NCBI GenBank assembly: GCA_028280675.1
Contig: JANQLI010000190.1
Coordinates: 1-28,399 of the forward strand
Source: Alphaproteobacteria bacterium
GTDB taxonomy: Bacteria > Pseudomonadota > Alphaproteobacteria > SMXP01
Length of the DNA stretch: 28,399 bases
Reading direction: 5' to 3'
The translations under genes and the position numbers were made by a program. This document shows, piece by piece, positions 7,344-15,904 of this stretch; positions within the stretch are counted from its first letter, which is position 1, and every line of letters begins with the position of its first letter. A model generated the notes under the pieces. The model was not told the origin of the DNA. It saw nothing but the letters and a program-made list of their open reading frames with translations, and did not search any database.

Positions 7344-9470
7344 CTATGGCGCTATGTGGCGCTTTTTTAACGCATGCGCTTTCGCAAGTACATAGCCTTG
7401 TATTGCCAGCGCATCTTCTTTGGAAAGAATATCGCCAAATGATCGCATGCCATTTTCCTCAAGAGCACCATCGATCACAATATCTATCCATTGTTCATGA
7501 ACCGTTTGATCTGAGTATTTTAAATCGGGAATCACACCCCCACTCATAACATCCAATCCATGACACATATAACAATAGGTATCGTAGAGCACCTTGCCCT
7601 CTGAAATCTGCTCCTCCGTTGCACCTTGTTGAGGAGGGTCTAACACACGTGCAATCTTCAACGGTGGTGAAAGCTTCGACTGTCCACCAAGTTTAAATGT
7701 CAGTACACGATTTAAATTTTCGACTTGTTGCCAAGCCATGCCCATCGGTCCACCCACAAGACCGCTGCCGCCTCCGCGACCCACCATAACCGTTATATAC
7801 TGCTCGCCGTCAACCTCATAAGACACTGCTCCCGGCATGATTGGCGTTCCGGTCATGTATGACCATACTTTATCGCCAGTTTGCGCATCAAAAGCGACAA
7901 ATGCGCCAGACCCTAAACCTTGAAAAACAAGATTCCCTGCCGTTGTTAAGGTTCCTCCGCCCAAAGATTGATGCGGCACACGCCAGCGCTCTTTATTTTC
8001 CGCAGGATCCCAAGCGATCAGATACACACCAAATTTAAGCGGCTGTTTTTGATCTTGAGGATTACGCGCACGAAAATTCGTCACACCTTCTGCAATTCCC
8101 GTATTTTGATAACCGGGCTTAAATTCAAATGGACTGACTTGTTGATAAGAGTTCGGAACATCTTGGACAGGAATATATGCAAGGCCGGTCTGAGGGTTAT
8201 AGGACATCGGATACCAAGAATGTCCTCCTGAAGGCCCAGGAACGATAAGCCGTCCTTCCGTTCCATAATGGGCAAAAGGATATTTCACCGGACGGCCCGT
8301 TTTAGGGTCCACATGACTGGCCCAATTGAGAGCGATATATGGTTGAGCAGAGATAAACGCGCCGGTTTCACGATCAAGCACATAGAAAAATCCGTTCTTC
8401 GGCGCTTGAATCACTGCTTTACGCATACGGCCGTCGATTATCAGGTCTGCAAGAATGATCGATTCGACAGCGGAATAATTCCATGACTCGCCTGGTGTTG
8501 TTTGGTAATGCCACACATATTCGCCCGTGTCTGGACGCACCGCGACAATCGACGACAGAAAGAGATTATCACCGCCTCCAGGGCTGCGCAGATCACGACT
8601 CCATGGCGTGCCATTGCCAACGCCAAAATAGAGGAGATCGAGGTCAGGGTCATAGGCCATAGAATTCCAGACCGTCCCCCCTCCGCCATAACGCCACCAA
8701 TCCCCAGTCCATGTTTCTGCCGCCATGCGCATAGCATCATTTTCGAAACCGTCATCTGGATTACCGGGCACAGTATAGAATCGCCAAACGCGTTCACCGG
8801 TTTCAGCATCGTAAGCCGAGAGATATCCACGTACGCCGTAATCGGCTCCGCTATTCCCGATCAACACGTTCCCTTTCACAACACGCGGCGCCCCCGTGAT
8901 GGTGTATGGTTTTGAAGGATCAATTGTGAGCACTTCCCAAAGCAATGCGCCAGATGCTCCATCCAAAGCCAATAATCGCCCATCCAAGGTGGCGGCGTAG
9001 ACTTTCCCTTGCCACACTGCAACACCGCGACTGACCGCATCACAGCATGCGTATTTCGCGACCCATGGCCGCGACACCTCTGGATCATAGGACCACAGCT
9101 TTGCGCCAGTTTTTGCGTCAAAAGCGTAAATGAGATTCCAAGCAGCAGACACATACATCACCCCATCAACGACAATAGGTGTGGCTTCAATGCCGCGCCG
9201 CGTTGGCAAATCGAATGACCACGCCAGCCCGAGATCTGAAATCGACTCTGTATTAATCTGTGTAAGAGGACTAAACCGCTGTTCACTATACGTCCGGCCG
9301 TGACTGACCCATTGCGCTGGATCTTCCATAGAGATCAAAAACGCCTCATGATGCCCCTCGTCATGAGCGGAGGGGATGTCCTGCTGTGCGGCGCGTTCCT
9401 CACACCCAGATACGCACATCAGAGCAAAAAGAAGGAGAAGGGTCCTAACGTTTGTCATGGGCTTCCGCAT
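7344..9470 (-). CDS. Lipoprotein PQQ-dependent quinohemoprotein alcohol dehydrogenase
   Basis: 708 residues. The N-terminus has a signal with lipobox VSGC (C23), so the enzyme should be lipid-anchored and exported. Residues about 50-600 form the eight-bladed PQQ propeller: the vicinal Cys pair at 142-143 (YACCDAVSRG), VWNSMAYD with N269 as likely metal ligand, and SPGGGDN with D301 as the likely catalytic base. A C-terminal cytochrome c domain follows with CYMCH (633-637) and a possible Met ligand near 674. It would oxidise alcohols or aldehydes in the periplasm and pass electrons through its own haem to cytochrome c or quinone. GGTGAG lies 6 bases before the start. No PQQ synthesis genes are in view. 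The upstream gene is a methyltransferase, 25 bases away. Confidence 0.95.
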   Translation of the reverse strand: MRKPMTNVRTLLLLFALMCVSGCEERAAQQDIPSAHDEGHHEAFLISMEDPAQWVSHGRTYSEQRFSPLTQINTESISDLGLAWSFDLPTRRGIEATPIVVDGVMYVSAAWNLIYAFDAKTGAKLWSYDPEVSRPWVAKYACCDAVSRGVAVWQGKVYAATLDGRLLALDGASGALLWEVLTIDPSKPYTITGAPRVVKGNVLIGNSGADYGVRGYLSAYDAETGERVWRFYTVPGNPDDGFENDAMRMAAETWTGDWWRYGGGGTVWNSMAYDPDLDLLYFGVGNGTPWSRDLRSPGGGDNLFLSSIVAVRPDTGEYVWHYQTTPGESWNYSAVESIILADLIIDGRMRKAVIQAPKNGFFYVLDRETGAFISAQPYIALNWASHVDPKTGRPVKYPFAHYGTEGRLIVPGPSGGHSWYPMSYNPQTGLAYIPVQDVPNSYQQVSPFEFKPGYQNTGIAEGVTNFRARNPQDQKQPLKFGVYLIAWDPAENKERWRVPHQSLGGGTLTTAGNLVFQGLGSGAFVAFDAQTGDKVWSYMTGTPIMPGAVSYEVDGEQYITVMVGRGGGSGLVGGPMGMAWQQVENLNRVLTFKLGGQSKLSPPLKIARVLDPPQQGATEEQISEGKVLYDTYCYMCHGLDVMSGGVIPDLKYSDQTVHEQWIDIVIDGALEENGMRSFGDILSKEDALAIQGYVLAKAHALKKRHIAP

Positions 9471-9495
9471 TAAGACTCACCATGCAAAAAACACG

Positions 9496-10020
9496 CTATA
9501 CGATTCTGCAGGCACAGATACGCTGTTTGACATTGGGTGTTGGTTCGGATGCATAGCCCTCTTCAAATTGAATGATGTCAAATGCCTCTCCAATCACTCT
9601 CTTGAGTTCTCCTGACTGCAGTAAAAAATCTGGATTTGTTGGTCGGCCATATGCCTGTTGTCCTTCCATGAACGTCTCGTAGATCAAGACACCTCCACGC
9701 TTCACCGCAGATAGCAGTGAAGAGAAAAGAGGGCGATGCAAATAGTTCACAACGACCACAGCATCAAACATACGATTCCCAAGCGGCCAAGAATTGTTAT
9801 TTTCAAGATCCGCTTCGATCACCTCAATCCCGCCTATATCTTGAACAGCAGTAATATCGCGATCAAGAGCTGTGACAGAATAACCATGGTCACGCAAGTA
9901 AATGGCGTGACGCCCTTGCCCGCATGCAAGATCTAAGACGGTGGCGCCTGCAGGAATCTCCTGACAGCACATCATCACCCAAGGTGAAGGAGCCAGAGGT
10001 TTTACATGTGTTGAAGTCAA
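9496..10020 (-). CDS. Class I SAM-dependent methyltransferase (TehB-like size)
   Basis: 174 residues with motif I VLDLACGQGRHA (28-39), an acidic loop at the end of strand 2 (ALDRD) and motif DAVVVVNYLHR. Small methyltransferases of this kind act on small molecules such as tellurite/selenite (TehB) or thiols; the substrate is not clear. The start is TTG at 10020: the preceding codon is a stop, and AAGGAC sits about 5 bases before the TTG, so a downstream Met (residue 16) would remove part of the fold. It is the first gene of the run with the alcohol dehydrogenase and the acyltransferase. Confidence 0.82.
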   Translation of the reverse strand: MTSTHVKPLAPSPWVMMCCQEIPAGATVLDLACGQGRHAIYLRDHGYSVTALDRDITAVQDIGGIEVIEADLENNNSWPLGNRMFDAVVVVNYLHRPLFSSLLSAVKRGGVLIYETFMEGQQAYGRPTNPDFLLQSGELKRVIGEAFDIIQFEEGYASEPTPNVKQRICACRIV

Positions 10021-10137
10021 TCAGTGTCCTTATTTTCATCATCATGATATGCGATCGGATATTTGTAGATGATAAAGACGTTGATTTCCACAGCGAAGCG
10101 GGGTCAAATAACACCACAATGAGAGGAGGAGGATTTC

Positions 10138-10767
10138 ATGCGCATCACCTTTCGTTTTATGATGGCGGCAATGTTACTCGGTCTTTCCGCATGCGGTACA
10201 TCGCCTGCGATTAGCCTGTATGAAACGTATGTAGGCCCCTCTCCGTCCCGGAGCAATTTTCCCGTTTGCCATGGGTTTAGCTGTAGCTATACCGAACAGG
10301 TCTCTCTGACAGATAGCGAATGGGCGCGCATACAGGCTCTGTTTGCAACACCCCCACAAAATGCGGAGGAAGAGCGCGCGCGCCTGGCGCAGGCCATCGG
10401 TGAAATCGAAAAAATTGTCGGCCCAAAAGCGGGCACCCAAAATGACCGCCGCCGTGCACCGAATTTTGGCGAACGCGGCCAACAAGACTGCATTGATGAA
10501 GCGGTCAATACGACAACCTATCTCAACTTTATCAAACAAGATGGCATGATGGCCTATCACGATATTGGCAAAGCAGCCGTCCGTGGTATGATTGTTGATG
10601 GTAAGTGGCCAAGCAACACAGCCACAATCATCGAGCGTGAAAGCGGCATGACCTACACTATGGATTCCTTCTTTCACAAGAATGGCAAACCTGCGGAAGT
10701 TGTTGAGCTGGATTTCTGGATGACAGGATGGCGCCCCGAACGTCATGCAGACGAAGTTGAGCGCTAA
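10138..10767 (+). CDS. Lipoprotein of unknown function
   Basis: 209 residues; GGAGGAGG lies about 5 bases before the ATG. The signal peptide ends in lipobox LSAC (C19), so the protein is lipid-anchored. Two cysteines (CHGFSC) and a later DCIDEAVNTTTYL segment could form disulfides in the periplasm. I recognise no family. It stands alone between the divergent methyltransferase gene and the convergent MFS gene, whose stop lies only 8 bases away. Confidence 0.82.
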   Translation: MRITFRFMMAAMLLGLSACGTSPAISLYETYVGPSPSRSNFPVCHGFSCSYTEQVSLTDSEWARIQALFATPPQNAEEERARLAQAIGEIEKIVGPKAGTQNDRRRAPNFGERGQQDCIDEAVNTTTYLNFIKQDGMMAYHDIGKAAVRGMIVDGKWPSNTATIIERESGMTYTMDSFFHKNGKPAEVVELDFWMTGWRPERHADEVER

Positions 10768-10775
10768 GCTTCTCC

Positions 10776-12023
10776 TTAAGACATCATTTTTTGTTTTTGC
10801 CGATTCAAATAAAGCACTGAAACAAGGGCCGCCAAACAAAGGCCTATCATCATGTTAAATGCAGGCACATAACTTCCTTGCGCGACGCGCATGGAGCCAA
10901 GGACAATCGCCCCCATTGATCCTGCGAGCGTATCGACAAAAACAAACGTGCCAAGGATTTTCCCATAAGACGCGCCTGAGAAAAACTCAGCGATGGTCAA
11001 TTGTATCATCGTGAAGGACCCACTATAGCCAAGCCCGGCAACCAGCGCGAAAATGTAAAGAAGAGACACACCGCCCGCCTCAGCACTGCGCAGCAAAATC
11101 AGACCCAATGTGAGACTGACCATTGCTGCCAACATGATCAATCCTTTATCAAAATGATCGCTAAGATAACCGAACACCAAGTTCCCGAGGAGGGCGCAGC
11201 CAAAAAAGGTACTGAAGATGAACGCGAGCGAGGCCGTATCGATCGCTAAATCTTGGCCAATAAAAATGGACTGATGCTGCAGCAAGCCCACAATACAAAA
11301 CCACATCACAGCGGTCACAAACGCGAGCAAATAAAAGATCGGTGACTGCAATGCTTGTTTTAAGGTGAGGTCCGTTGCAGAGGATGTTGCGACTTGCACA
11401 GGGCCCGCATCGCTTTCTTGAGGCCCGCCGCCCGGCTGCAAACCCATATCTTGCGGCCTATCACGCACAAGCAGTAACGTCGGCACCAGCATCATCACGC
11501 CACCGAGGAAGATAAGAATGAACATTGCTGCACGCCATCCGTCATTCACGAGGGCGTCACTGATCAAAAGCGGGAAAAGCCAGCCGCCTAGATTTGTCGC
11601 CATCAGCAAGAAACCCACAGCAATACCACGGTAGCGATCAAACCAGCGGGTCAACAGAACCATGCTTGGAATCAATCCGCCAATCGCAAGACCGGCAGCA
11701 AAGACACAATAAATGGCAATAAAATGCCAAAGCTCCGACATGAAAGGAATCGCAGCAAGAGCAGCGGTAATCGTCGTTAAGCCAATCACCATGAGTATTT
11801 TTGGGGAATAACGGTCCAGCAATATACCGCCAACTGGGGATGCAAAAGCGGACGCCAGATAAAAGATACCCACAGGCTGGGTGACTTGCGCTTCATCCCA
11901 TGCAAAATCCTGCATCAAGTCTGGGAAGAAAAGCGGCAGTGTGTTTAAGACAATACCGTTGGAGGCCATATAGACCAAGAACAAGCCCGCCAGCACATAC
12001 CAGCCGTAAAAAACAGTCTTCAT
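10776..12023 (-). CDS. MFS transporter, monocarboxylate/oxalate-formate antiporter-like
   Basis: 415 residues with twelve hydrophobic segments in two blocks of six, separated by a hydrophilic loop at about 190-220. GGILLDRYSPK between segments 2 and 3 is the usual MFS loop signature (G-x-L-x-D-R), and GYLSDHFDKG is its counterpart in the second half. The general pattern (GWYVLAG start, LTRWFDRYRGIAVG) resembles the oxalate/formate antiporter and monocarboxylate branch; the substrate is unknown. GGGAGAG lies 6 bases before the ATG. It follows the SDR gene by 116 bases that hold an inverted repeat, so it may have its own promoter. Confidence 0.9.
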   Translation of the reverse strand: MKTVFYGWYVLAGLFLVYMASNGIVLNTLPLFFPDLMQDFAWDEAQVTQPVGIFYLASAFASPVGGILLDRYSPKILMVIGLTTITAALAAIPFMSELWHFIAIYCVFAAGLAIGGLIPSMVLLTRWFDRYRGIAVGFLLMATNLGGWLFPLLISDALVNDGWRAAMFILIFLGGVMMLVPTLLLVRDRPQDMGLQPGGGPQESDAGPVQVATSSATDLTLKQALQSPIFYLLAFVTAVMWFCIVGLLQHQSIFIGQDLAIDTASLAFIFSTFFGCALLGNLVFGYLSDHFDKGLIMLAAMVSLTLGLILLRSAEAGGVSLLYIFALVAGLGYSGSFTMIQLTIAEFFSGASYGKILGTFVFVDTLAGSMGAIVLGSMRVAQGSYVPAFNMMIGLCLAALVSVLYLNRQKQKMMS

Positions 12024-12072
12024 AAAAGCTCTCCCGTCACATGAGTCGACGTATATCCGTTATGACGGCATC

Positions 12073-12116
12073 ATAAACACAGTTGATGCCCACGATGAGA
12101 GCTCAGATGTGTTTAT
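12073..12116. repeat. 9-base inverted repeat upstream of the MFS gene
   Basis: ATAAACACA (12073-12081) and TGTGTTTAT (12108-12116) are perfect complements separated by 26 bases. The repeat sits 50 to 93 bases before the MFS start. With no T-run it is more likely a two-site operator or an mRNA stem than a terminator. Confidence 0.35.
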
Positions 12117-12139
12117 CCGGTGCGGGGATGGCGGACCGC

Positions 12140-13012
12140 CTACCAGGGGATGACGCTGCCATCATATTCTTGGAAGACGCCATTGGTCTCCGGAGATAAT
12201 TCGTCAATACGCTCAATCATCGCGCTAATCGATTCCGGGGGCCGCATAAGCTGCAAGACGCCGCTCTCTATCAGGGGCATCAGATCTTGAAATGCTTCAG
12301 GCACCGGATCACCTGGCTTGAGATCAAGCACCCCTTTGGTATCGACAATGCCAGGATTAAGAAGACCCACCAAAATACCGCGCTCTGGTAATTCTAAGGA
12401 CAGATTATATGCGAAGAGATGCACCGCCATTTTACTTGCGCGATACGAATACAGATTAGCCGGTGGTTGAATCGAGGCAATAGAACCTGCACGGCTGGCG
12501 AGGAAAATGATTTTCTTTTGATTGCTTTCCTCCACATGATCAATGAATGCTTCTGTGACTTTCATAGGACCAAGCGAATTAATGCGATACTGGCTCTCGA
12601 ACATCTCATAATTAAACGTGCCAAAACGTTGATCTTGTTGATTACCGAGCACCGCGGCATTGTTCAGTAAAACATCAATCGGTGTGCCATCATATTTTTC
12701 TGCCAGCGCCGCAATCTCCGCATTATCGGTTACATCCAATTGTTCGATAATCAGATTGGGGTTATCGGCCGCGAGCGCTTGTAAATCATCCGCACTGTCT
12801 GGTTTGCGGCAGGTCGCAATCACCGTCCACCCTTTCTCCGCATACTGTTTTGCGAATTCAAACCCGAGACCGCGATTCGATCCTGTGATCAAAACGACAG
12901 GTGGTGATGCGTCAGCATCGACATCTTGTGCGACACTTGAAACAGGCATCACTATCAAGATAACAAGCGCACAAAGCGCGGAAATTAAGCAGTACCGTAT
13001 AGCTAGAGACAT
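12140..13012 (-). CDS. SDR family dehydrogenase with N-terminal export signal or anchor
   Basis: 290 residues from the ATG at 13012, chosen for the GGGAGGAT site 4-8 bases upstream. The cofactor loop TGSNRGLG (43-50), NNAA (117-120), Ser173 and YRASK (Y190, K194) are the complete classical SDR set, so it should be an active NAD(P)-dependent oxidoreductase. Unusually, residues 1-29 form a signal-like segment (long hydrophobic core, then SSVAQ), implying export or a membrane anchor, although NAD(P)H is not normally available in the periplasm. A longer version starting at 13084 would overlap the LysR stop by ATGA and put 24 residues before this segment. It lies behind the LysR gene on the same strand. 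Confidence 0.88.
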   Translation of the reverse strand: MSLAIRYCLISALCALVILIVMPVSSVAQDVDADASPPVVLITGSNRGLGFEFAKQYAEKGWTVIATCRKPDSADDLQALAADNPNLIIEQLDVTDNAEIAALAEKYDGTPIDVLLNNAAVLGNQQDQRFGTFNYEMFESQYRINSLGPMKVTEAFIDHVEESNQKKIIFLASRAGSIASIQPPANLYSYRASKMAVHLFAYNLSLELPERGILVGLLNPGIVDTKGVLDLKPGDPVPEAFQDLMPLIESGVLQLMRPPESISAMIERIDELSPETNGVFQEYDGSVIPW

Positions 13013-13080
13013 CGCATCCTCCCAAACGTTATGCATAGGAAGTCTACAAACAAGATTTACGCAACGTATAGAGCAAAGCC

Positions 13081-14007
13081 TCATGAGGTCACATATTGGT
13101 CAATACATGTTTCCCAAGGACGGTAGTCTTTGTAATATCTATCCAGAAAATCAATGAATGTCCGCACACGGTGCGACAAATGACGTTTTGAGGGGTAAAC
13201 CGCATATGCATTAATATCACCCCAACTATAGGTCGTCAGGAAGGGAACGAGTTTCCGCTCACTCAACGCCTCACAAAGGTGGAATACAGGCATAATCACG
13301 AATCCATGCCCCGCAACAGCCAATTCACACAAAAGGTTTGCATTATTGGCGGAGTGCTTTCCTTTCAGTGATAAAACACCCTTTTCTTGATCGGGACCAA
13401 GATAGGTAAAATCCGGCGACATGCGTAAAGAATATAATAAAGCGTTATGGGATAAGAGGTCGTCCGGTGTTTGCGGAACGCCATGTTGCGCCAGATAGTC
13501 CGGGCTTGCACAGGCAATGCTTTTGACAGGAAACAACTTACAGGCAATGAGCTGCGAATCCGTGAGGTCCCCAATACGGATGGCCACATCCACATTGTCT
13601 TCAATCAGATTAATATGGCGGTCGCTAAAGTCGAGAGACATGTCTATCGAGGGGTGCGCGTGCAAAAAATCATCAATCGCGTCGATCATGTGCTGCAAAC
13701 CAAAGGATAAGGGCGCGGTGACGCGTAACGGTCCTGCGAGTTCTTTTTGCTGCTCAGAAACCGATGCCTCCACTTCAGTGAGATCATTCAGAAGGCGGAC
13801 ACTCTGATCGTAATAGGCCCTGCCTGTATCGGTCAGGCTCAGCCGCCGCGTTGTCCGTCGCAGCAATTGCGTCCCCAAACGTGCTTCCAGGTCTGACAAA
13901 CGGCGGCTCACGGCGGATTTAGCCACAGAAAGCTGGTCAGCCGCTCTGGTAATTGAGCCAGCCTCAACCACGCGGATAAAGGTTTCCATCTCGTCGAAGC
14001 GGTCCAT
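13081..14007 (-). CDS. LysR family transcriptional regulator
   Basis: 308 residues from the ATG at 14007, preceded by GGAG at a 6-base spacing; an ATG four codons earlier has no site. The winged HTH occupies residues about 4-62 (AGSITRAADQLSVAKSAVSR helix pair) and the effector domain about 90-295. The wording of the HTH fits the branch that includes AaeR, DmlR and QorR-like regulators of quinone and aromatic stress. It is divergent from the quinone-reductase genes and head-to-tail with the SDR gene, so it most likely controls both. Its stop overlaps a possible earlier SDR start. Confidence 0.92.
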   Translation of the reverse strand: MDRFDEMETFIRVVEAGSITRAADQLSVAKSAVSRRLSDLEARLGTQLLRRTTRRLSLTDTGRAYYDQSVRLLNDLTEVEASVSEQQKELAGPLRVTAPLSFGLQHMIDAIDDFLHAHPSIDMSLDFSDRHINLIEDNVDVAIRIGDLTDSQLIACKLFPVKSIACASPDYLAQHGVPQTPDDLLSHNALLYSLRMSPDFTYLGPDQEKGVLSLKGKHSANNANLLCELAVAGHGFVIMPVFHLCEALSERKLVPFLTTYSWGDINAYAVYPSKRHLSHRVRTFIDFLDRYYKDYRPWETCIDQYVTS

Positions 14008-14010
14008 ATT

Positions 14011-14027
14011 GTTCTCCATAAAAGAAC
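14011..14027. promoter_or_regulatory. Possible LysR operator (inverted repeat with T-N11-A)
   Basis: GTTC-N9-GAAC forms a short dyad containing the T-N11-A pattern of LysR-type sites (T14013, A14025). It covers the ribosome site of the LysR gene, which would suit autoregulation. It is short and could be chance. Confidence 0.25.
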
Positions 14028-14126
14028 TATTATTTCTTTATATCACTGTTTTTTCATTTATCAAGAACATATAGATTTCCACTGTCACCGGGGCTGACCC
14101 CCATCACCAAAACGAAGGAGACGGAC

Positions 14127-14204
14127 ATGTTAGGACACGCTTTTTCCCTGCTCATCGCAGTGAGCACCCTGGCTCTGTCATCCAGTCTCTATGTCTTTTT
14201 CTAA
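14127..14204 (+). CDS. 25-residue small membrane protein leading the quinone-reductase genes
   Basis: A 26-codon frame, MLGHAFSLLIAVSTLALSSS then LYVFF and stop, with AAGGAG 8 bases before the ATG. Nearly the whole peptide is hydrophobic, enough for a single membrane span. It lies 30 bases before the glutathionyl-hydroquinone reductase gene and is first on the strand divergent from LysR. It could be a real small membrane protein or a leader peptide; no stem-loop with a T-run follows it, so classical attenuation is not indicated. Family unknown. Confidence 0.55.
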   Translation: MLGHAFSLLIAVSTLALSSSLYVFF

Positions 14205-14234
14205 AGACAGGAAAACCACTAAGGAGCGCACACT

Positions 14235-15185
14235 ATGGGATTACTGGTAAACGGCGAATGGGTAGATCAATGGTATGACACCAAATCCTCTAATGGACGT
14301 TTCGAGCGTCAACGATCAACCTTCCGCCATCAGATTGGCGCGCCAAACTTTCCGGCCGAGCCAGGGCGCTATCACCTCTATGTCTCCTCTGCATGCCCTT
14401 GGGCGCATCGTACTTTGATTGCGCGCACCCTAAAAGGCCTTGAAGACATTATTTCTGTGAGCGTAGTGGATCCCTTCATGGGCGAAGACGGATGGACGTT
14501 CGGCAACACGCCAGAGCCTCTGTATGGGAAATCGAAATTGCACGAGATCTACACGCTTGCAAAAAGCGATTTCACCGGTCGCGTGACGGTTCCTGTTTTA
14601 TGGGACACAAAAACACATACAATTGTGAATAACGAATCTGCTGAGATCTTACGTATTTTCAATACGGCGTTTGACCACATCACTGGAAACACACGCGATC
14701 TTTATCCGGAACACCTGCGCGAGAAAATCGACTCCATCAATGAGGCTATTTATTCGACCATTAATAATGGCGTCTATCGTTCAGGCTTTGCCACAACACA
14801 AGACGCTTATGATGAGGCCGTGCAAGCCTTATTTCACGCGCTTGATCAAATCGAAGATACGCTGTCGCGTCAGCGTTATTTGGCTGGTGACACACTGACT
14901 GAAGCGGATTGGCGCTTGTTCACAACATTGATCCGTTTTGACGCGGTGTATGTCGGACACTTTAAATGCAACATACGAACACTCAGAGAGTATCACCATA
15001 TATCGCACTATGTGCGCGAACTCTACCAGGTTGCAGGCATCGCTGAGACGGTACGCATGGATCACATTAAGGAGCACTATTATGGCAGCCACAAACCCAT
15101 CAACCCAAGCGGGATTGTGCCCGCAGGTCCAGAACTTGATTTTCATTTACCGCATGATCGTGCAACCATAAAAGCCGCAGCGTAA
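14235..15185 (+). CDS. yqjG: Glutathionyl-hydroquinone reductase (Xi-class GST)
   Basis: 316 residues, close to E. coli YqjG (about 328). SACPWAHRT places the catalytic cysteine at C54, in the CPWAH motif specific to Xi-class enzymes; DPFMGEDGWTF and NNESAEILRIFN are also family blocks, and the all-helical C-terminal half follows. It removes glutathione from glutathionyl-hydroquinones, releasing hydroquinone and GSSG, in the cytoplasm. AAGGAG sits 9 bases before the ATG. It is followed 23 bases later by an FMN quinone reductase and lies divergent from LysR, which supports a role in clearing quinones or other electrophiles. Confidence 0.94.
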   Translation: MGLLVNGEWVDQWYDTKSSNGRFERQRSTFRHQIGAPNFPAEPGRYHLYVSSACPWAHRTLIARTLKGLEDIISVSVVDPFMGEDGWTFGNTPEPLYGKSKLHEIYTLAKSDFTGRVTVPVLWDTKTHTIVNNESAEILRIFNTAFDHITGNTRDLYPEHLREKIDSINEAIYSTINNGVYRSGFATTQDAYDEAVQALFHALDQIEDTLSRQRYLAGDTLTEADWRLFTTLIRFDAVYVGHFKCNIRTLREYHHISHYVRELYQVAGIAETVRMDHIKEHYYGSHKPINPSGIVPAGPELDFHLPHDRATIKAAA

Positions 15186-15208
15186 AGATTCGTTTTAGGA
15201 GACACATT

Positions 15209-15775
15209 ATGTCAGACATCAAAGCACTCGCATTTTCAGGCAGCACCCGCAAAGATTCCTGGAACGGAAAGTTGATCAATGAAGTCGCACATCTCGCAGA
15301 AGAGAAAGGCATCACTGTTACGCGCCTTCATCTCAATGATTATCCACTGCCCATTTACAATGGCGACCTTGAAGAGCGTGACGGTTTACCAACGACAGCT
15401 ATAGAACTGCAAAATCTTTTCAACGCGCATAATATTTTGTTGATTGCAACACCCGAATATAACGGTTTCTTTCCTGCACTGTTAAAGAACACACTCGATT
15501 GGACATCACGTCCTACAGATACACAAGGAGCGTCGGCGAGCTTCACGGGAAAACCTGTCGGATTGTTCGCCGCCTCCCCAGGCCGGCTTGGGGGTATTCG
15601 TGCGCTCGGGCATTTACGAAGCCAAATGGCCGACCTTGGCGCAATTGTCAGCGGCACAGGTGTGTCGGTCGGGGAAGCGCACAATGCTTTCGATGCAAAC
15701 GGAAAGCTTACATCCGAACCGCTCATTGACATGATTGATAGCCAGCTAGCCGCACTGATGACACAGACTGCATGA
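15209..15775 (+). CDS. NADPH-dependent FMN reductase (quinone/chromate reductase family)
   Basis: 188 residues with a flavodoxin-like fold. The phosphate loop GSTRKDSWNGKL (11-22) and the FMN-binding PEYNGFFPALLKNTLDW block (82-98) mark the FMN_red family that includes ChrR/YieF and azoreductase-like enzymes. It should reduce quinones by two electrons using NAD(P)H. TTAGGAG lies 7 bases before the ATG. Together with the hydroquinone reductase before it, it would make a two-step route: quinone to hydroquinone, and rescue of glutathione adducts. Confidence 0.92.
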   Translation: MSDIKALAFSGSTRKDSWNGKLINEVAHLAEEKGITVTRLHLNDYPLPIYNGDLEERDGLPTTAIELQNLFNAHNILLIATPEYNGFFPALLKNTLDWTSRPTDTQGASASFTGKPVGLFAASPGRLGGIRALGHLRSQMADLGAIVSGTGVSVGEAHNAFDANGKLTSEPLIDMIDSQLAALMTQTA

Positions 15776-15904
15776 GACCTAAATTTGCAAATCATTCTCA
15801 ATGAAAACACTTAACAGACGCCATAAAAGGGAGCAAAATAGAGAAAATCGAACAGGCCAAAAGGTTGCGCATTCAAGACCTTGGCAAGGAGAGAGGCTGG
15901 ATCG

